From assembly GCA_041911695.1 (NCBI GenBank), contig JAYROM010000122.1, positions 1 to 6,955 on the forward strand: a stretch of DNA of 6,955 nucleotides. The letters are read 5' to 3'. A model generated the notes under the pieces. That model saw only the letters and a list, made by a program, of their open reading frames with translations, was not told the origin of the DNA and did no database searches. The DNA is from Pseudaeromonas sp041911695 (lineage in GTDB: Bacteria > Pseudomonadota > Gammaproteobacteria > Enterobacterales > Aeromonadaceae). A program made the position numbers and the translations under genes. Positions 5,233 to 6,955 of the stretch are shown piece by piece (positions within the stretch are counted from its first letter, which is position 1; every line of letters starts with the position of its first letter).

Positions 5233-5799
5233 ATGAGCAACCAGGAACAACCGATGGATATCACCCCGGAGCAGATCAGTGAAGCTGAACAGGCGATGGC
5301 AGAAGAGGCGGTCAATGCTGGCGCGGATGACGCTCTGTTGCAGCAACTGACGGCTGCCCAGACCGCACTGCAGGAAGAGAAGGATCGGTCGTTGCGCATC
5401 GCGGCAGAGATGGACAACCTGCGTCGCCGCGTGGCGCTGGATGTTGAAAAGGCGCACAAGTTTGCGTTGGAGAAGTTCGTCAACGAACTGCTGCCGGTGA
5501 TTGACAGCCTGGAGCGTGCGTTGGAGATGTCTGATCGCGAGAACGAACAGCTCAAGCCAACCCTGGAAGGGGTAGACCTGACCCTGCGTTCACTGCTGGG
5601 TGCGGTGAACAAGTTCGGGGTGGAAGTGGTCGATCCGAAAAATGAACCGTTCGATCCGAACCGCCATCAGGCGATGAGCATGCTGCCGAATGGCGACGTG
5701 GCGCCGAATACCGTGCTGGCAGTGATGCAGAAGGGCTATGAGCTCAACGGCCGTATCGTGCGTCCGGCGATGGTCATGGTCTCCCGCGCGCCGAATTAA
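5233..5799 (+). CDS. grpE: Nucleotide exchange factor GrpE (Hsp70 co-chaperone)
   Basis: GrpE is a homodimeric cytoplasmic exchange factor that releases ADP from DnaK and resets the chaperone cycle; its long helices also act as a thermosensor in E. coli. The 188-residue product (E. coli 197) has an acidic, flexible N-terminus (1-35), the long paired-helix region (about 36-85), then KAHKFALEKFVNELLPVIDSLERAL (73-97) leading into the four-helix bundle. The C-terminal beta domain follows, with FDPNRHQAM (140-148) and the MQKGYELNGRIVRPAMV segment (165-181). The ATG at 5233 has GGAG five bases upstream. In-frame ATGs at 5152 and 5218 would add residues unlike GrpE and lack ribosome sites. It has its own sigma32 promoter and a terminator, and lies just upstream of its partner dnaK. 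Confidence 0.97.
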   Translation: MSNQEQPMDITPEQISEAEQAMAEEAVNAGADDALLQQLTAAQTALQEEKDRSLRIAAEMDNLRRRVALDVEKAHKFALEKFVNELLPVIDSLERALEMSDRENEQLKPTLEGVDLTLRSLLGAVNKFGVEVVDPKNEPFDPNRHQAMSMLPNGDVAPNTVLAVMQKGYELNGRIVRPAMVMVSRAPN

Positions 5800-5813
5800 T
5801 CCGCAGGCATGGC

Positions 5814-5840
5814 AAAAACCCACCGCGCGGTGGGTTTTTT
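5814..5840. terminator. Rho-independent terminator after grpE
   Basis: ACCCACCGC (5818-5826) and GCGGTGGGT (5827-5835) form a perfect inverted repeat, in practice a seven-base-pair stem with a GCGC tetraloop. It is followed by six T (5835-5840) and preceded by five A (5814-5818). It starts 15 bases after the grpE stop and should separate grpE from dnaK transcription. The flanking A run would let it work on the opposite strand too, though no minus-strand gene needs it here. Confidence 0.9.
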
Positions 5841-5851
5841 ATTAACACCCC

Positions 5852-5880
5852 CTTGAAGCTGGCAAGGGGCATCCCCACAT
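5852..5880 (+). promoter_or_regulatory. Distal sigma32-type promoter of dnaK
   Basis: CTTGAAG (5852-5858), 14 bases, and CCCCACAT (5873-5880) match the RpoH consensus with one change in each box. The bases just before it (CACCCC) also fit the C-rich upstream end of sigma32 -35 elements. It lies 12 bases after the grpE terminator and 74 bases upstream of the better promoter. Its start near 5887 would give a leader of about 120 bases. Confidence 0.68.
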
Positions 5881-5925
5881 CAGTAACAAGGCCGGATGGC
5901 GATGCAAAAAAATCAATCTTGATGA

Positions 5926-5954
5926 CTTGAAAGGTTGATGTTCGTCCCCATCTA
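5926..5954 (+). promoter_or_regulatory. Proximal sigma32 heat-shock promoter of dnaK
   Basis: CTTGAAA (5926-5932), 13 bases, and CCCCATCTA (5946-5954) are a full match to the RpoH consensus. Transcription near 5961 gives a leader of about 48 bases. This is likely the main heat-shock promoter for dnaK and any genes downstream of it. Confidence 0.92.
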
Positions 5955-6008
5955 GTGTGTCAGAGTCGATGTCGACGTAAGCAGAATACAGATTTTCGGA
6001 GAGTTCAA

Positions 6009-6955
6009 ATGGGTAAGATCATTGGTATTGACCTGGGTACCACCAACTCCTGCGTGGCCATTCTGGATGGCGACCACGCTCGCGTCATTGAAAATGCGGA
6101 AGGCGATCGTACAACTCCGTCCATCATCGCTTACGCCGAAGATGGCGAAATCCTGGTTGGCCAGCCGGCCAAGCGTCAGGCAGTGACCAACCCGCGCAAT
6201 ACCCTGTTCGCGATCAAGCGTCTGATCGGTCGTCGCTTTGAAGATGAAGAAGTGCAGCGTGACCTGAAGATCATGCCGTACAGCATCAACCGCGCCGACA
6301 ACGGTGACGCCTGGGTTGAAGTGCGTGGCAAGAGAATGGCCCCGCCGCAGATCTCTGCTGAAGTGCTGAAGAAGATGAAGAAGACCGCTGAGGACTTCCT
6401 CGGCGAGCCGGTGACCGAAGCCGTTATCACTGTGCCGGCTTACTTCAACGACGCTCAGCGTCAGGCCACCAAGGATGCTGGTCGTATCGCCGGTCTGGAA
6501 GTGAAGCGTATCATCAACGAACCGACCGCTGCGGCTTTTGCCTATGGCGTGAACAAGGTCAAGGGTGAACGCAAGATCGCGGTATATGACCTGGGTGGTG
6601 GTACCTTCGATATCTCCATCATCGAAATCGATGAAGTGGATGGCGAAAAGACCTTTGAAGTACTGGCCACTAACGGTAACACCCACCTGGGTGGTGAAGA
6701 TTTTGACAACCGTCTGATCAACTACCTGGTAGACGAATTCAAGCGCGAACAGGGCATCGACCTGCGTAACGATATGCTGGCGCTGCAGCGTCTGAAAGAA
6801 GCCGCGGAAAAGGCCAAGATCGAGCTGTCCTCGGCCCAGCAGACCGATGTCAACCTGCCGTACATCACGGCCGACCAGACCGGTCCGAAGCACATGAACA
6901 TCAAGGTGACCCGCTCCAAGCTGGAGTCCTTGGTTGAAGACATGGTGCGCGACTC
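6009..6955 (+). CDS. dnaK: Molecular chaperone DnaK (Hsp70), 3' part beyond the window
   Basis: DnaK is the ATP-dependent Hsp70 chaperone working with DnaJ and GrpE. The window holds 315 complete codons of a protein usually near 640 residues, covering most of the nucleotide-binding domain; the linker and substrate-binding domain are outside. Visible motifs are phosphate-1 loop GIDLGTTNS (6-14), Lys70 in FAIKRLIGRRF, the VPAYFNDAQRQATKDAG segment (142-158), Glu171 in INEPTAAA, and phosphate-2 loop VYDLGGGTFDIS (192-203) with Thr199, the autophosphorylated residue in E. coli. Next come THLGGEDFD and LKEAAEKAKIELSS. The ATG at 6009 follows GGAGAG at five bases. Position 177 is Phe where E. coli DnaK has Leu. 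The frame is uninterrupted to the window edge. Two sigma32 promoters lie upstream. Confidence 0.98.
   Translation, partial: MGKIIGIDLGTTNSCVAILDGDHARVIENAEGDRTTPSIIAYAEDGEILVGQPAKRQAVTNPRNTLFAIKRLIGRRFEDEEVQRDLKIMPYSINRADNGDAWVEVRGKRMAPPQISAEVLKKMKKTAEDFLGEPVTEAVITVPAYFNDAQRQATKDAGRIAGLEVKRIINEPTAAAFAYGVNKVKGERKIAVYDLGGGTFDISIIEIDEVDGEKTFEVLATNGNTHLGGEDFDNRLINYLVDEFKREQGIDLRNDMLALQRLKEAAEKAKIELSSAQQTDVNLPYITADQTGPKHMNIKVTRSKLESLVEDMVRD

Noticed and set aside
5952..6893. A 313-codon open frame on the minus strand opposite dnaK
   Set aside because: Long antisense frames opposite Hsp70 genes are a known by-product of strong codon bias. It has no recognisable domain or supported ribosome site, and its sense-strand partner is unmistakable DnaK.
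1..6955. Mobile elements, CRISPR arrays, defence genes or a novel gene cassette
   Set aside because: No transposase or integrase frame, no regularly spaced repeats and no unexplained long intergenic region were found. Every long stretch is accounted for by conserved core genes and their control sites.

Overview
The window is a conserved core-genome segment of a gammaproteobacterium. It contains no mobile element, CRISPR array or unfamiliar gene cluster. The order is ssrA(-) smpB(-) | ratA(+) rnfH(+) | bamE(-) recN(-) nadK(-) | grpE(+) dnaK(+). Having nadK next to recN, with no fur gene between bamE and recN, matches the Escherichia/Vibrio/Aeromonas arrangement. It differs from the Pseudomonas one, where fur lies between omlA and recN. 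Direct grpE-dnaK adjacency is as in Vibrio and unlike E. coli. Protein similarity recalled from memory and a moderately GC-rich composition (judged by eye) fit an Aeromonas-like or related lineage, but the genus cannot be fixed without a search.

Left part (1-1017): tmRNA, cut at its 3' end by the window edge, and its partner SmpB are both on the minus strand, each with a plausible sigma70 promoter. The tmRNA encodes the degradation tag ANDETYALAA, one residue different from the E. coli tag. SmpB and ratA are divergent across a 154-base spacer that holds promoters for both.

Middle part (1018-4123): ratA and rnfH overlap on the plus strand and converge on bamE at a 19-bp perfect inverted repeat that serves as a terminator for both directions. 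BamE is an outer-membrane lipoprotein. RecN, the SMC-like repair protein, lies upstream of it on the same strand, separated by a GC-rich terminator hairpin and a bamE promoter. The recN promoter is covered by two LexA boxes, so recN should be SOS-induced.

Right part (4124-6955): nadK (NAD kinase) is divergent from grpE. grpE has a near-perfect sigma32 promoter, a leader hairpin and a strong terminator. dnaK, truncated by the window edge, then has its own two tandem sigma32-type promoters. The co-chaperone pair is therefore heat-shock controlled from three sites.

The most informative content is regulatory: paired SOS boxes, three sigma32 promoters, shared and overlapping terminators, the grpE leader structure, and the tag variant. 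I found no convincing new biological system here.
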